This document shows, in pieces, positions 1 through 7,152 of a stretch of DNA of 32,258 nucleotides. How positions within the stretch are numbered: the first letter of the stretch is position 1; every line of letters begins with the position of its first letter. Source of the stretch: Duncaniella sp. Lineage in GTDB: Bacteria > Bacteroidota > Bacteroidia > Bacteroidales > Muribaculaceae. The translations under genes and the position numbers were made by a program. Under the pieces are notes generated by a model that saw nothing but the letters and a program-made list of their open reading frames with translations, was not told where the DNA came from and did no database searches. The stretch spans positions 1 to 32,258 of the forward strand of contig JAIDUB010000101.1 in assembly GCA_029060405.1 (NCBI GenBank), read 5' to 3'.

Positions 1-13
1 GTGTGTGGGGGCG

Positions 14-412
14 TTATTCTTTGTCGAATTCGGCGGCGATGCGGGCGGCGATGGCTTGCATTTCGTCGGCCGGCAGGGAGAGTTTGTGGCTGAAATCCAT
101 GTCTTTCTCGCTGTTGAGCGGGATGAGGTGGATGTGGGTGTGGGGTACTTCAAGCCCTATCACAGCCACTCCTATGCGCTTGCAGGGCATTGCGCGCTCG
201 AGGGCTTTGGCTACGCGGCGGGCAAATGCGGTGAGTGCGGCATATTCTTCTTCGGTGAGATTGAATATGTAGCTTTCTTCCTTGCGGGGGATTACGAGTA
301 CATGGCCGGGTGCCACGGGGTTGATGTCGAGAAAGGCATAGTGCTTGTCGTCCTCGGCTACTTTATAGGAGGGGATTTCGCCGGCTGCGATTTTAGAGAA
401 TATGGTAGCCAT
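14..412 (-). CDS. HIT family nucleotide hydrolase
   Basis: A 132-residue protein, the usual length for a small HIT (histidine triad) protein. The triad is visible as H91-T-H93-I-H95 in HTHIHLIP; the last His of the triad is the usual nucleophile attacking the alpha-phosphate of nucleotide substrates. The N-terminal half carries the expected IFxKIxxGEIP and FLDINPVAPGH segments. No signal peptide, so cytosolic. The family hydrolyses adenosine phosphoramidate or dinucleotide polyphosphates; the exact substrate cannot be read here. The start lies 2 bp after the greA stop, so the two genes are almost certainly co-transcribed. Confidence 0.95.
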   Translation of the reverse strand: MATIFSKIAAGEIPSYKVAEDDKHYAFLDINPVAPGHVLVIPRKEESYIFNLTEEEYAALTAFARRVAKALERAMPCKRIGVAVIGLEVPHTHIHLIPLNSEKDMDFSHKLSLPADEMQAIAARIAAEFDKE

Positions 413-414
413 GA

Positions 415-885
415 TCAGAAGTTGATTTCTACGATTTCAAATTTCATGAGGCCGGCGGGAACCTTGATTTCCACGACTTCGCCGAGCTTGTGGCCGAGAA
501 GCCCTTGGGCGATGGGGGTTGACGAGCCTATTTTCTTGTCTTTGAGATTGGCTTCGGAGTCGGCCACGATGGTGTATTCCATCGTCATGCCGTTGGCGAC
601 GTTTTTGATTTTCACGCGGTTGAGTATCTGCACCTCGTGGTTGTTGAGGTTGCTTTCGTCGATGATGCGTGAGTTGGCCACAAGGTCCTTGAGCTGCGAA
701 ATCTTCATCTCGAGCATGCCCTGCGCTTCCTTGGCGGCGTCATATTCGGAGTTTTCGGAAAGGTCACCTTTGTCGCGGGCCTCGGCGATGGCGGCGGATA
801 TGCGGGGGCGCTCCACCGACTCGAGGTAGGCGATTTCTTCCATTTTCTTCTTGTAACCTTCCTTGGTCATATATGTAATAGCCAT
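415..885 (-). CDS. greA: Transcription elongation factor GreA
   Basis: A 156-residue GreA, normal family length. It rescues backtracked RNA polymerase by reaching into the secondary channel and stimulating cleavage of the nascent RNA. The N-terminal coiled coil has the diagnostic tip segment GDLSENSEYDAAKEAQG at about residues 40-56, with the acidic tip residues retained. The C-terminal half (about 80-156) is the FKBP-like globular domain with the usual SPIAQGLLGHKLGE segment. First gene of an operon with the HIT gene; a promoter lies about 115 bp upstream and a hairpin lies in the leader. Confidence 0.97.
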   Translation of the reverse strand: MAITYMTKEGYKKKMEEIAYLESVERPRISAAIAEARDKGDLSENSEYDAAKEAQGMLEMKISQLKDLVANSRIIDESNLNNHEVQILNRVKIKNVANGMTMEYTIVADSEANLKDKKIGSSTPIAQGLLGHKLGEVVEIKVPAGLMKFEIVEINF

Positions 886-936
886 GGTAATAAAGTTTTG
901 AATGTTGGTGTTAGAGAGTTGGTAAACTATAAAAGA

Positions 937-969
937 TAGAATCTCGAGGCATGGTGCTACGAGACTCTA
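937..969 (-). promoter_or_regulatory. Hairpin in the greA leader
   Basis: Inverted repeat TAGAATCTCG (937-946) against CGAGACTCTA (960-969), 10 pairs with one mismatch, inside the predicted greA 5' leader. On the transcribed strand it is followed by TCTTTTATAG, so it could act as a weak attenuator or an RNA-stability element. The structure is seen; the role is inferred. Confidence 0.4.
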
Positions 970-998
970 ATGAAAAGAATGAATGTATAACCTGAGCA

Positions 999-1030
999 CA
1001 AAGGTAAGCATATTTTGCGGCAGAGCCAAC
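999..1030 (-). promoter_or_regulatory. Predicted greA promoter
   Basis: On the minus strand TTG at 1027-1029, a 20-bp spacer, then TACCTTTG at 999-1006. This fits the Bacteroidetes primary sigma consensus (TTG/TTTG about 20 bp upstream of TAnnTTTG). It predicts a leader of roughly 105 nt. Confidence 0.65.
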
Positions 1031-1088
1031 TAATCGTGCCGCAAAATGCAGGGAATGTTAATAACTTGTGCCGGGTATACTCTAAAGA

Positions 1089-1130
1089 CGACGCATGTAT
1101 CTCCCCGCCGAGGGGGTGATACACGCGTCG
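1089..1130 (-). terminator. Terminator-like hairpin after the FKBP lipoprotein gene
   Basis: Arms of about 18 bp (CGACGCATGTATC with CCCC, against GGGG with GATACACGCGTCG), two mismatches and a short loop, 25 bp past the stop of the FKBP gene. The U-tract on the minus strand is weak (TCTTTAGAG), so termination is plausible but not certain. Confidence 0.55.
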
Positions 1131-1154
1131 CATATGGATTATTGGCGGCGGGAA

Positions 1155-2042
1155 TTATTCGGCGGGTTCCACATCTACCACCTCGACCTCAAACACGAGA
1201 GTCGACATGGGAGGAATGTTGCCCATCGACTTGCTGCCGTAGCCGAGTTCGGCGGGGATGATGAGGGTGTAGACGCCACCCTTCTGCATCATCGCAAGAC
1301 CTTCGGCGAAGCCGGGAATTACATTGGAGGTGGAGAAGCGTGCGCCTTCGCCTGAATCGAATTCAGTGCCGTCCACGAGTTTGCCCTTGTAGTTTACCAC
1401 AGCGCGGCCTTTTGCACCTACCTTTTCGCCTTCACCTTCCTTCACTACCTTGTAGTTAAGACCTGAAGGGGTGGTTACGATAGAGGGATCGTCGGCCTTA
1501 GAAGCCTCGATGTATTTCTGTCCGGCGGCGACGTTGGCCTGAGCTTCGGGAGTGGCGGCTGCTTCAGCCTCCTTCTTCTCCTCGGCGAGCTGCATGGCGC
1601 GACGGCTCATTTCCGACAATTTACCCTGAAGCATCATGATGTCCTGTTCTGAAACGGAGTCGCTGTTGAAAGCTTTCTTGAATTCGTTCATGAATGCCTT
1701 GCGGTCGACGGGAACGCCTGCCGATTCGAGACGGTAGAGATTCTGCATCATCTGCTGGCCGATGTTGATACCTACGAGGAAGCCCTGATCGGTGGTGTCG
1801 GCGAGCACCATTGTCTCTACACCCTTGAGGATGCCTGCTTTGCCGAATTTAGAGCGTTCTTCGGCTGGTACCTGCTTGTACTGCATGAGCCAAGTTGAAC
1901 CGTTGGTCTCGCCGGCTACCAGCGAGAGAGAGTCGCCGAGGGCAGCGAGTTCATCGTTGCCGGCCGATTTCTTTGAGGAGTCGCATGAAGCGATCGAGAG
2001 CGCGAGAGCGGCAGCTCCGCACGCTAAGAGGATTTTCTTCAT
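1155..2042 (-). CDS. FKBP-type peptidyl-prolyl isomerase, lipoprotein
   Basis: A 295-residue protein with a lipoprotein signal peptide: basic start MKKILL, a hydrophobic stretch, and a lipobox ending IAS-C20, followed by a Ser/Lys/Asp linker. It should be lipid-anchored and act on extracytoplasmic proteins. Residues about 35-180 are a helical, charged dimerisation-like region of the FKBP_N (Mip/FkpA) type. The C-terminal FKBP domain (about 190-292) has VNYKGKLVDGTEFDSG, VIPGFAEGL and the LGYGS loop. It lies 42 bp after a second FKBP gene in the same direction and has no obvious promoter of its own, so the two are probably one transcript. Confidence 0.92.
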   Translation of the reverse strand: MKKILLACGAAALALSIASCDSSKKSAGNDELAALGDSLSLVAGETNGSTWLMQYKQVPAEERSKFGKAGILKGVETMVLADTTDQGFLVGINIGQQMMQNLYRLESAGVPVDRKAFMNEFKKAFNSDSVSEQDIMMLQGKLSEMSRRAMQLAEEKKEAEAAATPEAQANVAAGQKYIEASKADDPSIVTTPSGLNYKVVKEGEGEKVGAKGRAVVNYKGKLVDGTEFDSGEGARFSTSNVIPGFAEGLAMMQKGGVYTLIIPAELGYGSKSMGNIPPMSTLVFEVEVVDVEPAE

Positions 2043-2084
2043 AATTTTCAGTGTGTTACTACTTTATTATTTTGTGTGATTGAT

Positions 2085-2717
2085 TTATTTGATAACCTTG
2101 AGCAGCTCTACGTCAAATATAAGAGTGGCGTTGGGGCCTATCACGCCGCCCGCGCCCTGAGGACCGTAGGCGAGCTGCGAGGGTATGAAAAGGCGCCATT
2201 TCGAGCCTTGGGACATCATCTGCAGCGCCTCCACCCATCCGGGTATCACCTGAGTCACGCCAAATGTCGCGGGTGTGCCGCGCTCAACCGATGAGTCGAA
2301 TACGGTGCCGTCGATGAGCTTGCCGGTGTAGTGTACTTCCACGCGATCCTGAGCGGTGGGTTTGGGACCGTCGCCTTCGGTGAGTACTTCATACTGCAGG
2401 CCCGAGGGGGTGATGTGGACTTCGGCGCGCTTGCCGTTTTCCTCGAGGAATTCCTTGCCGGCCTTTTCGTTTACGGCCGACATCTCGGCGGCTGCCGCTT
2501 CCTGTTTCTTCTGCATTTCGGTGAAGTAGGCCTGTATTTCGGCTTTGGCTTCATCGTAGGTCATCTTGGGCTGCGAGCCGTAAAACACGGCTGCCACGCC
2601 GTCGGCGAAGTCCTGAACGTTGATTTCGCTGATGCCTGAAGCTTTAAAATTGTTGCCCATGCTCAGTCCGAGAGCATAGCTGATACGGTCAAGTTTCTGT
2701 TCCATTTCTTTATTCAT
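2085..2717 (-). CDS. FKBP-type peptidyl-prolyl isomerase without signal peptide
   Basis: A 210-residue FkpA/Mip-like isomerase. Residues 1-90 form the helical FKBP_N dimerisation region (start MNKEMEQKLDRISYALGLSMG); residues about 105-210 are the FKBP catalytic domain with VEVHYTGKLIDGTVFDSS and VIPGWVEAL. No signal peptide or lipobox is visible, so it looks cytosolic, unlike its neighbour. Methionine 5 is an alternative start. It is first in a two-gene unit with the lipoprotein FKBP. The pair probably arose by duplication followed by change of location (inference). Confidence 0.92.
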   Translation of the reverse strand: MNKEMEQKLDRISYALGLSMGNNFKASGISEINVQDFADGVAAVFYGSQPKMTYDEAKAEIQAYFTEMQKKQEAAAAEMSAVNEKAGKEFLEENGKRAEVHITPSGLQYEVLTEGDGPKPTAQDRVEVHYTGKLIDGTVFDSSVERGTPATFGVTQVIPGWVEALQMMSQGSKWRLFIPSQLAYGPQGAGGVIGPNATLIFDVELLKVIK

Positions 2718-2766
2718 TAATTGATTGTGTTAAACCTATGTCGTGTGATGCAGGTTTAGCGCGGTG

Positions 2767-2799
2767 CAAAGTTAGCGAGATTTTCGCCGCGGGGTGCAA
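2767..2799 (-). promoter_or_regulatory. Predicted promoter of the FKBP pair
   Basis: TAACTTTG on the minus strand at 2767-2774 is an exact TAnnTTTG -7 box; TTG at 2797-2799 lies 22 bp upstream, slightly wider than usual. An inverted repeat AAACCT/AGGTTT (about 2733-2757) sits in the leader. Confidence 0.5.
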
Positions 2800-2897
2800 G
2801 TTTTTTAATAAAAATTATTAAATCACATGCACGCATTGCCCCGGTATCGCTCCGGAGCCTGCATCATAAAGTTTAACGCCTCAATGTGTTGAATGGT

Positions 2898-3506
2898 TCA
2901 GGCTTTGAACTCGTTGAGCCGGGCGAGGTATTTGCCTATGATGTCAAATTCGATGTTGACGCGGTCGCCTGCCTTGATGGCATGGAAGTTGGTGTGCTCC
3001 ATGGTGTAGGGGATGATGGCCACGGAGAATGCGTTGCGGTCGCTGTCGCACACGGTAAGGCTCACACCGTTGACGGTTACAGAACCTTTTTCAACCGTCA
3101 CGTAGCCTTTGGCGGCCATGGCCGGATCTATGTCGTAGCGGAAGCGGAAATAAGCGCTGCCGTCGACTTCGGTGATGCTCTCGCACACGGCGGTGGTGTC
3201 GACATGTCCCTGTACGATGTGACCGTCAAGGCGGCCGTCGAGCTTCATGCTGCGCTCGAGGTTTACAAGCGAGCCTTCGGTGAGGGCGCCCAGATTGGAG
3301 CGGTCGAGGGTCTCGCGGATTGCGGTGACGGTATATGTGCCGTCGGGGTTGAGCGACACCACGGTGAGGCACACTCCATTGTGAGCCACGCTCTGGTCGA
3401 TAGTCAGCTCGTCGACAAACGAGCACTTTACATCGATATCGATGTTACCGTTGTTTTCTCTCACGGCTGTCACACGCGCGGCCTCTTCTACTATTCCTGA
3501 AAACAT
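2898..3506 (-). CDS. ribE: Riboflavin synthase alpha chain
   Basis: A 202-residue riboflavin synthase, which dismutates two 6,7-dimethyl-8-ribityllumazine molecules to riboflavin. It has the expected two tandem lumazine-binding repeats: the first starts MFSGIVEEAARV with HNGVCLTV, the second has LDGHIVQGHVDTTA with VNGVSLTV. The N-terminal MF(S/T)GIVEE is diagnostic. No other rib gene is adjacent. The leader is only about 70 nt and has no FMN-riboswitch-like sequence. Confidence 0.96.
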   Translation of the reverse strand: MFSGIVEEAARVTAVRENNGNIDIDVKCSFVDELTIDQSVAHNGVCLTVVSLNPDGTYTVTAIRETLDRSNLGALTEGSLVNLERSMKLDGRLDGHIVQGHVDTTAVCESITEVDGSAYFRFRYDIDPAMAAKGYVTVEKGSVTVNGVSLTVCDSDRNAFSVAIIPYTMEHTNFHAIKAGDRVNIEFDIIGKYLARLNEFKA

Positions 3507-3578
3507 GTTGAGTTCTTTTATTGGGATTTATCGTGATTAAAAGGGGGTAACCGGGGTTGATGAGGGTTAATCCCGATG

Positions 3579-3586
3579 CAAAATTA
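3579..3586 (-). promoter_or_regulatory. -7 box of the ribE promoter
   Basis: TAATTTTG on the minus strand, an exact TAnnTTTG match about 73 bp before the ribE start. No convincing -33 TTG is seen at the right spacing. The rest of the 377-bp divergent gap (3507-3883) is AT-rich and holds only this element and the ndk promoter/palindrome. Confidence 0.5.
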
Positions 3587-3817
3587 CTACATTTTGCGGA
3601 ATCACCGCAGGCATGCTATTGTTAAAGTCTGCCGAAAAATCATTACAATAATTAACAGAAATTTAACAGAATGAGAATTACCGCCAAGCGGGAGCGGAGA
3701 AAAAGGTTGTAAAATATACAATTCTAACAATACCTGATAATCAGCGTATTAACATCGGATTTCACATTTTTTAGCAAGGGGTTTACAATTTTTATCCTCA
3801 AAAAATTTCGTCAAGCG

Positions 3818-3840
3818 GCTCAAAATTACTAAATTTGAGC
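3818..3840 (+). promoter_or_regulatory. ndk promoter -7 box inside a GCTCAAA palindrome
   Basis: TAAATTTG at 3830-3837 matches TAnnTTTG and lies 47 bp before the ndk ATG. It overlaps an inverted repeat with half-sites GCTCAAA and TTTGAGC (3818-3840), which a dimeric repressor could use as an operator. No strong -33 box is visible. The promoter call is sequence-based; the operator is inference. Confidence 0.5.
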
Positions 3841-3883
3841 AGTAACAAATGGTAACTGCAAAATAATCTTAAAATTCCGTCAA

Positions 3884-4342
3884 ATGGAGCAAACCTTAGT
3901 CATCTTCAAACCGTCGGCCATAGAGCGCGGCCTTGTGGGCGAGATAGTAGCCCGCTTCGAGCGCAAAGGCCTCATAATATCGGCCATGAAGATGATGAAT
4001 CTCAGCGAGGAGCTTCTGCGCGAGCATTACGCCCACCTCACCGACAAGCCTTTCTTCCCTGAAATCCTCTCGTCGATGACAGCGTCGCCCGTAATCGTCA
4101 TGATCCTCTCGGGCAAGGAAGCTATCAGCGTGGTTCGCCTTATGACCGGAGCCACCAACGGCCGTCAGGCCGCTCCCGGTACTATCCGCGGTGACTTCGC
4201 CATGAGCAATCAGGAAAATGTCATCCACGCCTCGTCGTCGCCCGAAGATGCGGCCGCTGAAATCAAGCGTTTCTTCTCCCCCGGCGAAATCTACGATTAC
4301 CGACCCGTTGCCATGAAATACATCAACGGTCCTTCGGAATAA
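3884..4342 (+). CDS. ndk: Nucleoside diphosphate kinase
   Basis: A 152-residue Ndk that transfers the gamma-phosphate between NTPs and NDPs through a phosphohistidine. K9 (LVIFKPSAIERG) contacts phosphate, R102 lies in PGTIRGDF, and the catalytic histidine is H115 in NVIHASSSPEDAAAEI. The Asp that normally follows HxS in the family signature (HGSD/HASD) is Ser here; otherwise the protein is standard. The following M23 peptidase gene starts 62 bp later in the same direction with no visible promoter. Confidence 0.97.
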   Translation: MEQTLVIFKPSAIERGLVGEIVARFERKGLIISAMKMMNLSEELLREHYAHLTDKPFFPEILSSMTASPVIVMILSGKEAISVVRLMTGATNGRQAAPGTIRGDFAMSNQENVIHASSSPEDAAAEIKRFFSPGEIYDYRPVAMKYINGPSE

Positions 4343-4404
4343 ATTTCCCCCCCCGACCGGATTATAATCATCTCCTCAACTTCAAAAACCACCTTAGTAA
4401 CTTC

Positions 4405-5220
4405 ATGAAACTTCTTAAATTTTCCTCTCTTATAGCTGCCGCCCTCGCCGTAATGTCGGCTACTCCCGCAATGGCTCAGCGTCAGCTCCCCGCCGGACAT
4501 AATTCGCAGCACTCCAAGCTGCTTGCCTCGCAGGACGCCTCATCCAACCCCTTTAAATTTGAAAACAACTCGCGACTGATGCGCGACATCAAGGAACGCG
4601 AGAATATGCTCGACAGCGAGATTTTCACCACTTGCTGGGATTCGCAGGCCGTCGACCCCTACGGCAATTCGGTGGAAGTGCCCGAGCGCAAGGATATCGA
4701 TGTATCGGAATATGTGGCTCCCATTCAGGGAATTGTCACTTCCAATTACGGCTACCGTCCCCGCTTCGGACGCAATCACAAAGGTATTGACCTCGCCCTG
4801 CATGTAGGCGACACGGTGCGTGCTGCTTTCTCGGGCAAGGTGCGTCTGGTGCGATATGAGCGCAAAGGTTACGGCCACTATGTGGTGATGCGCCACGAAA
4901 ACGGTCTTGAGACCGTCTACGGCCACCTCAGCCGCACCCTCGTCAAGCCCAACCAGTATGTGAAAGCCGGCGATCCTATAGCTCTGGGCGGTAACACAGG
5001 CCGCAGCACCGGTCCTCACCTCCACTTCGAGACCCGCTATCTCGGTCGCGCAATCAATCCCGCCGAAATCATAGACTTTGAAAACAAGACGGTGCTCCGC
5101 GATGTGTTCACTTTCAACAAGAATATCCACGGCGTCACACCTGCCGTGAGCAAGAAAGCCAAAGCATCGAAGCGCACTTACGCTTCATCGAAGAAGCGCA
5201 CCACAAAACGTCGCAAATAA
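4405..5220 (+). CDS. M23 family peptidoglycan endopeptidase, secreted
   Basis: A 271-residue protein with a Sec signal peptide (hydrophobic core about 7-22, cleavage probably after PAMA-Q). Residues about 110-220 are the LytM/M23 metallopeptidase domain: zinc-ligand motif NHKGIDLA (HxxxD), then YGHLS, and the second zinc motif HLHFE in TGPHLHFETR. All metal ligands are present, so it is probably catalytically active rather than an EnvC-like activator. The last 30 residues are very rich in Lys, Arg, Ser and Thr, which could bind anionic cell-wall polymers (inference). A strong terminator follows. Confidence 0.94.
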   Translation: MKLLKFSSLIAAALAVMSATPAMAQRQLPAGHNSQHSKLLASQDASSNPFKFENNSRLMRDIKERENMLDSEIFTTCWDSQAVDPYGNSVEVPERKDIDVSEYVAPIQGIVTSNYGYRPRFGRNHKGIDLALHVGDTVRAAFSGKVRLVRYERKGYGHYVVMRHENGLETVYGHLSRTLVKPNQYVKAGDPIALGGNTGRSTGPHLHFETRYLGRAINPAEIIDFENKTVLRDVFTFNKNIHGVTPAVSKKAKASKRTYASSKKRTTKRRK

Positions 5221-5293
5221 TCTCCGCTTAGATATATAACACCAATCAGTCCCATCTCTCTTCTATTCAATTACGACATCACATTATCTCAGG

Positions 5294-5330
5294 CAGAGCC
5301 GCATCGGATTTCCGGTGCGGCTCTGTCTTT
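5294..5330 (+). terminator. Rho-independent terminator of ndk-M23
   Basis: A 14-bp stem, CAGAGCCGCATCGG against CCGGTGCGGCTCTG (one G-T pair), ATTT loop, followed by TCTTT. It lies about 75 bp after the M23 stop. Confidence 0.85.
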
Positions 5331-5737
5331 ACGGTCGATATTTCGCAAGGGAGGGATTTTTGAATCATATTGCAGGCGCACCCGGGGCGATAATCAGGAG
5401 ATAAGAGAATGAGTGCTGTGGATGACTATCGCCGGGGCAGGCCTTGGCGGCTCTCAGGTTTTCACAAAGCTTAGTGTGAGCCGTTACAGATAAAGGGATC
5501 GATCAAGTGTCATTACTGCCGCCTCAGCCGGGAGCTTTCGTCAAGCGCCGCCTGCAGGCGTGTGGCAGCATGATTTTTTATGTTCATACTTTTACGTGCG
5601 TCGATTTTGTAATTGCTATTATACTTTTTTTGTGCGGATAAATGTAAAAAGATTGGTTTATTATCTAAGAAATATTCGCAAATTTAACTAAAATCCTTAT
5701 AAATCCAAATTATTTACGAATAAAATTGAAAATATTT
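5331..5737. other. Gene-poor intergenic stretch
   Basis: About 400 bp with no supported ORF. The left part is of average composition with a short palindrome (CGCCTGCAGGCG, 5549-5560). The right part (5580-5737) is strongly AT-rich. It contains a 19-nt word, GATTGGTTTATTATCTAAG at 5651-5669, repeated exactly at 22346-22364 with partly matching upstream flanks. No promoter box or RNA structure could be assigned with confidence. Confidence 0.5.
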
Positions 5738-6304
5738 TTAATTTTCGAGTCTTTTCCACGCTATTTCGGGGGTGGATGTGACATGATTCAGGTGTCGCGA
5801 CAGGGCGAAAAGGTAATCGCTGAGCCGGTTGATCCATTCGAGCGCCGATAATTCAAGAGGGTATCCGGCATCGGCTACATCGAGCATGCGTCGCTCAGCC
5901 CGACGGCAAAGCGTGCGTGCCACGTGGGCCTGAGCTGCGGCATGATGGCCGCCCGGGAGCAGGAAGCACTTGAACGGCGGGGTAGATGCGTCGACCGCAT
6001 CGATCTGCTTCTCGAGTGCTGTCACTGCCGCTTCAGAGGGAGGCGGGAGCATGGCGCCATCCTTGCCTATCGATGCCAGATAGCTGCCCAGATCAAACAG
6101 GCGGCATGAGATTTCCTCGAGCTGCGTGGCTGCCTCCGTATCAACAGGCCCGCATTCGGCCATCAGAAGCCCTATGGCGGCGTTGAGTTCGTCGACAGTA
6201 CCGTAAGCTTCCACGCGCACGTCGTTTTTCTTAACGCGCTCTCCGCCCACGAGAGAGGTGGTGCCGCGGTCACCGCCGCGGGTATACAGATTGCTTTTTT
6301 TCAT
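5738..6304 (-). CDS. Cob(I)alamin adenosyltransferase, PduO type
   Basis: A 188-residue ATP:corrinoid adenosyltransferase of the PduO/MMAB family, making adenosylcobalamin from cob(I)alamin and ATP. The N-terminal ATP-binding segment is visible as YTRGGDRGTTSLVGGERV, followed by VEAYGTVDELNAAIG. The C-terminal helix contains ARTLCRRAERRM, the family's Arg/Glu-rich active-site segment. No B12 biosynthesis or B12-dependent gene is adjacent. It follows the yebC terminator, so expression needs read-through or an unseen promoter. Confidence 0.95.
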   Translation of the reverse strand: MKKSNLYTRGGDRGTTSLVGGERVKKNDVRVEAYGTVDELNAAIGLLMAECGPVDTEAATQLEEISCRLFDLGSYLASIGKDGAMLPPPSEAAVTALEKQIDAVDASTPPFKCFLLPGGHHAAAQAHVARTLCRRAERRMLDVADAGYPLELSALEWINRLSDYLFALSRHLNHVTSTPEIAWKRLEN

Positions 6305-6313
6305 AAGGTCACA

Positions 6314-6351
6314 TTAAAAAAATTACGGCGCGCCGGGATGGTGGCGCGCCG
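6314..6351 (-). terminator. Rho-independent terminator of pheT-yebC
   Basis: On the minus strand GGCGCGCC, a short spacer, then GGCGCGCC again; because each half is self-complementary the two pair as a hairpin. It is followed by GTAATTTTTTT. It lies about 33 bp after the yebC stop and ends only 10 bp before the adenosyltransferase ATG. Confidence 0.75.
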
Positions 6352-6383
6352 GGAATGGGGTATTGTGATAAAGTAGGGGAGGA

Positions 6384-7121
6384 TTATTCTTCCTCCTCCT
6401 TCATGTTGTGGAATACATTCTGCACGTCCTCGTCCTCCTCGATTTTCTCGAGGAGCTTGTTCACGGCCTCACGCTGCTCGGGAGTAACGTCCTTGAGGTC
6501 GTTGGGGATGCGCTCGAACTCTGAGCTGATGATTTCAAAACCGTTGTCCTCGAGGTATTTCTGAATGTTGGAGTATTCCTCGAAAGCGCCGTAGAGCACG
6601 ATCTGCTCGTTGCCGTCCTCATCCTCGTCGTGGCCGAGTTCGTCCACACCGTAGTCGATGAGTTCGAGCTCGAGATCGTCGAGGCTCACGCCGTCTTTGG
6701 GTTTGATTTTGAATACTGACTTGTGGTCAAAGAGGAAAGTCAGCGAGCCCTGAGTGCCGAGCGAACCGCCGTGCTTGTTGAAATAAGAGCGCACGTTGGC
6801 TACGGTGCGGGTGTTGTTGTCGGTAGCAGCCTCCACGAAGATGGCGATACCGAAGGGGCCGTATCCTTCATATACTATTTCCTTGTAATCGCCGGCATCC
6901 TTGTCGGTAGCCTTCTTGATGGCGCGCTCCACGGTATCCTTAGGCATGTTGGCAGCCTTGGCGTTCTGCATGAGTGCGCGCAGGCGGGGATTGGTCGAGG
7001 GATCGGGACCACCGGCCTTGGCGGCGATGGTGATTTCCTTACCGATGCGGGTAAAAGTGCGTGACATGTTGCCCCAGCGCTTGAGCTTGCGGGCTTTACG
7101 GTATTCAAATGCTCTTCCCAT
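6384..7121 (-). CDS. yebC: YebC/TACO1 family protein
   Basis: A 245-residue YebC family protein. It starts MGRAFEYRKARKLKRWGNMSR, with the conserved AKAGGPDPSTNPRLR and NAKAANMPKDTVERAIKKA segments near residues 35-70, and the GYGPFGIAIFVEAATDNNNRT-like region near 85-105. The C-terminus is strongly acidic (DEDVQN...KEEEE). Some family members act as transcriptional regulators and others help ribosomes through proline-rich stretches; the sequence does not decide between these. It lies 31 bp downstream of pheT in the same operon. Confidence 0.95.
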   Translation of the reverse strand: MGRAFEYRKARKLKRWGNMSRTFTRIGKEITIAAKAGGPDPSTNPRLRALMQNAKAANMPKDTVERAIKKATDKDAGDYKEIVYEGYGPFGIAIFVEAATDNNTRTVANVRSYFNKHGGSLGTQGSLTFLFDHKSVFKIKPKDGVSLDDLELELIDYGVDELGHDEDEDGNEQIVLYGAFEEYSNIQKYLEDNGFEIISSEFERIPNDLKDVTPEQREAVNKLLEKIEEDEDVQNVFHNMKEEEE

Positions 7122-7152
7122 AGTGAAGTATTATATTGTATATTTTTTTTGG

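Noticed and set aside
3507-3600. FMN riboswitch before riboflavin synthase
   Set aside because: The predicted leader is about 70 nt and lacks the conserved multi-helix FMN aptamer sequence.
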